Positions 62,796-64,000 of a stretch of DNA of 64,000 nucleotides are shown here, piece after piece. The DNA comes from JBCBKP01 sp038521625 (lineage in GTDB: Bacteria; Planctomycetota; Phycisphaerae; Phycisphaerales; UBA1924), in contig JBCBKP010000002.1 of NCBI GenBank assembly GCA_038521625.1, positions 1 through 64,000 on the forward strand, written 5' to 3'. The notes under the pieces were generated by a model. It was not told where the DNA came from, ran no database searches, and worked only from the letters and a program-made list of their open reading frames with translations. A program made the position numbers and the translations under genes. How positions within the stretch are numbered: the stretch's first letter is position 1; each line of letters begins with the position of its first letter.

Positions 62796-63900
62796 ACTTC
62801 AACTCGTCGGGCAGCTCGGCGTGGATCTTCTTGAGGTCCTGGGCGCGTTCCTTGGGCATGACGAGCGTGGCCGAGGGGGTCCGGACGACGATCAGGTCGT
62901 CGCAGCCGAGCAGGGCGACGGTGTGGTCCGGGTCGTCGGAGGCGACGAGGTTGTTCTTCGAGTCGACCGCGGTCAGGCGGGCGCCGGCGGTCTTGTTGCC
63001 GTCGGCGTCGGCTTCGAGGGTCGAGCCGTACGCGGGCCAGCTTCCGACATCGAGCCAGTCGATGTCCATGCGGACGCCGCAGAGCGAGACCTCGGGGTCA
63101 TCGCCGGCGGGCTCCATGAGGGCGTAATCGACCGATATTTTGGGAAGTGTTGGGTATATCTCGTCGAGGACGCGTTGTTTGTCCGGTGTTTGCCAGGATT
63201 TCTGAATCTTGGCGAGCCCGGCGTGGCTCTCGGGCTGGTGGACCCGGAGGCGGTCGAGGACGGTGCCGGCGTGGAAGACGAACATGCCGGCGTTCCAGAA
63301 GAAGCGGCCGGAGGCGAGGTACGCCTTGGCTTTCTCGAGCGGGGGCTTCTCGACGAAGCGGGCGATCTTGAAGGCCAGGTCGGAGGCGGCGCCGTCGATC
63401 GGGCCGTCGTCCTCGATGTAGCCGTAGCCGGTGGCCGGCTCGGTCGGGGTGATGCCGAAGGAGACGAGGCGGCGGTGGTCCTGCTCGACGAGCTCGAAGC
63501 CGGCGTCGAGCGCCCGGGCGAAGGTCTCCTTGGGCGTGATGAGCTGGTCGGCGGTGAGGACCGCGAAGACGGCGTCGGGGTCGATGGTGCTGAAGACCGC
63601 GGCGGCGAACCCGACGGCGTTGACGGTGTCGCGCGGGGCGGGCTCCCCGAGGATCTGCGGATCCGGAAAGTCGGGGAGTTGCTCGTTGATCGCGGGGCGG
63701 TAGCGCTCGGCGGTGCAGATGTAGCGCCGGTCGGGTGGGACGAGGCCCTCGAGGCGTCGGGCGGCGAGCTCGATGAGGCTGGCGGGTCTGTCAGCGCCCT
63801 GTTCGTGGATGAAGCGGATGAGCTGCTTCGGTGTGCCCTGACGGCTCATCGGCCACAGTCGGGTGCCGGCGCCGCCGGCCATGATCATCGCGAATCGCAT
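62794..63900 (-). CDS. manC: Mannose-1-phosphate guanylyltransferase
   Basis: This 368-aa enzyme makes GDP-mannose from mannose 1-phosphate and GTP. The nucleotide signature is MAGGAGTRLWPMSR; later motifs FVEKPPLEKAKAYL, FWNAGMFVF and DIDWLDVGSW match the family. It is the short form without a fused phosphomannose isomerase domain. The ATG at 63900 has a TACACT 8 bases upstream. The GDP-mannose could feed the polyprenyl-phosphate GT2 encoded at 34443, although the two genes are far apart. Confidence 0.93.
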   Translation of the reverse strand: MRFAMIMAGGAGTRLWPMSRQGTPKQLIRFIHEQGADRPASLIELAARRLEGLVPPDRRYICTAERYRPAINEQLPDFPDPQILGEPAPRDTVNAVGFAAAVFSTIDPDAVFAVLTADQLITPKETFARALDAGFELVEQDHRRLVSFGITPTEPATGYGYIEDDGPIDGAASDLAFKIARFVEKPPLEKAKAYLASGRFFWNAGMFVFHAGTVLDRLRVHQPESHAGLAKIQKSWQTPDKQRVLDEIYPTLPKISVDYALMEPAGDDPEVSLCGVRMDIDWLDVGSWPAYGSTLEADADGNKTAGARLTAVDSKNNLVASDDPDHTVALLGCDDLIVVRTPSATLVMPKERAQDLKKIHAELPDELK

Positions 63901-63908
63901 GGCGGCGG

Positions 63909-63914
63909 AGTGTA
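63909..63914 (-). promoter_or_regulatory. -10-like TACACT before manC
   Basis: TANNNT hexamer 8 bases before the ATG at 63900. Confidence 0.45.
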
Positions 63915-64000
63915 GTGGTAGGGCGCGCGGGCGTGGCCGGCTGCTGTAAAGAAGAGGAACGCGGCGCGGCCGCGGCTCGTACCGACGGACGGGCCGGGGG

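Noticed and set aside
62421..62834. Plus-strand 137-codon frame between ruvX and manC
   Set aside because: It runs through both dispersed repeats and overlaps the manC 3' end; composition is Ser/Arg-rich shadow sequence.

Overview
The window is high-GC bacterial chromosome with short intergenic gaps. The likely source is a planctomycete of the class Phycisphaerae. This is inferred from a cluster of secreted proteins ending in the tandem 'SQxDVxxFVxxFF...GCP' module (the GC-type dockerin described from that group), a PEP-CTERM-like tail of the 'PSPGS...RRGRR' kind, a small membrane protein ending in a 'CYRCGY...CPECG' zinc ribbon, and weakly conserved Shine-Dalgarno sites. No tRNA, rRNA, CRISPR array, complete insertion sequence or prophage was found.

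Layout. 1-1123: two unrecognised, overlapping, translationally coupled genes, the first carrying an alanine-rich repeat cut by the window edge. 1439-6814 (minus): secreted GH13 amylase-like enzyme, 4HBT thioesterase, phosphoenolpyruvate carboxylase. 7148-12226: PrkA kinase, TrmB, PilJ-type hybrid histidine kinase. 12370-16818: a queC/queE/queD set for 7-deazaguanine synthesis wrapped around a PEP-CTERM-like exported protein, then an HtrA-type protease. 16891-22078 (minus): zinc-ribbon membrane protein and an RND pump with its adaptor. 22262-26264: Kbl, a small anchored protein, a prephenate dehydrogenase-like protein and a PIN/TRAM membrane protein. 26456-30289: SRP RNA, a TylF-like methyltransferase, dnaX with a -1 frameshift signal, ybaB and a Nudix protein. 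30290-36519 (minus): a long run nfu-like > mutY > GT2 > cyclodeaminase > PP2C phosphatase > ABC exporter > zinc protein. 36637-40450: cdaA-cdaR and a solitary atpA.

40587-50963 is the most distinctive part. Six same-strand reading frames end in GC-type dockerin modules. Three are paralogous metzincin-type proteases (HExxHxxGxxH), one is a second HExxH protein, one has no recognised catalytic domain and one, laminin-B-like, is broken by a stop codon. A short decayed duplicate of the last also lies there. 51041-57197: galE-like gene with a coupled 68-aa gene, a family-4 uracil-DNA glycosylase lacking most iron-sulfur ligands, a CusF-like lipoprotein, a Memo-family protein and a DEAD-box helicase. 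57502-63900 (minus): a frameshifted ComJ-like nuclease-inhibitor gene, a TPR/peptidase-MA protein with its outer-membrane partner, ruvX, a repeat-flanked remnant and manC.

Two themes run across the window. First, about 17 starts have a TANNNT hexamer 5-9 bases upstream, the spacing expected of leaderless transcripts, and this fixes several start codons. Second, short dispersed repeats (CTCTGCGCCTCTGCG-like and GGGCAGTGGGCAAT-like) sit between genes and can make apparent N-termini too long.
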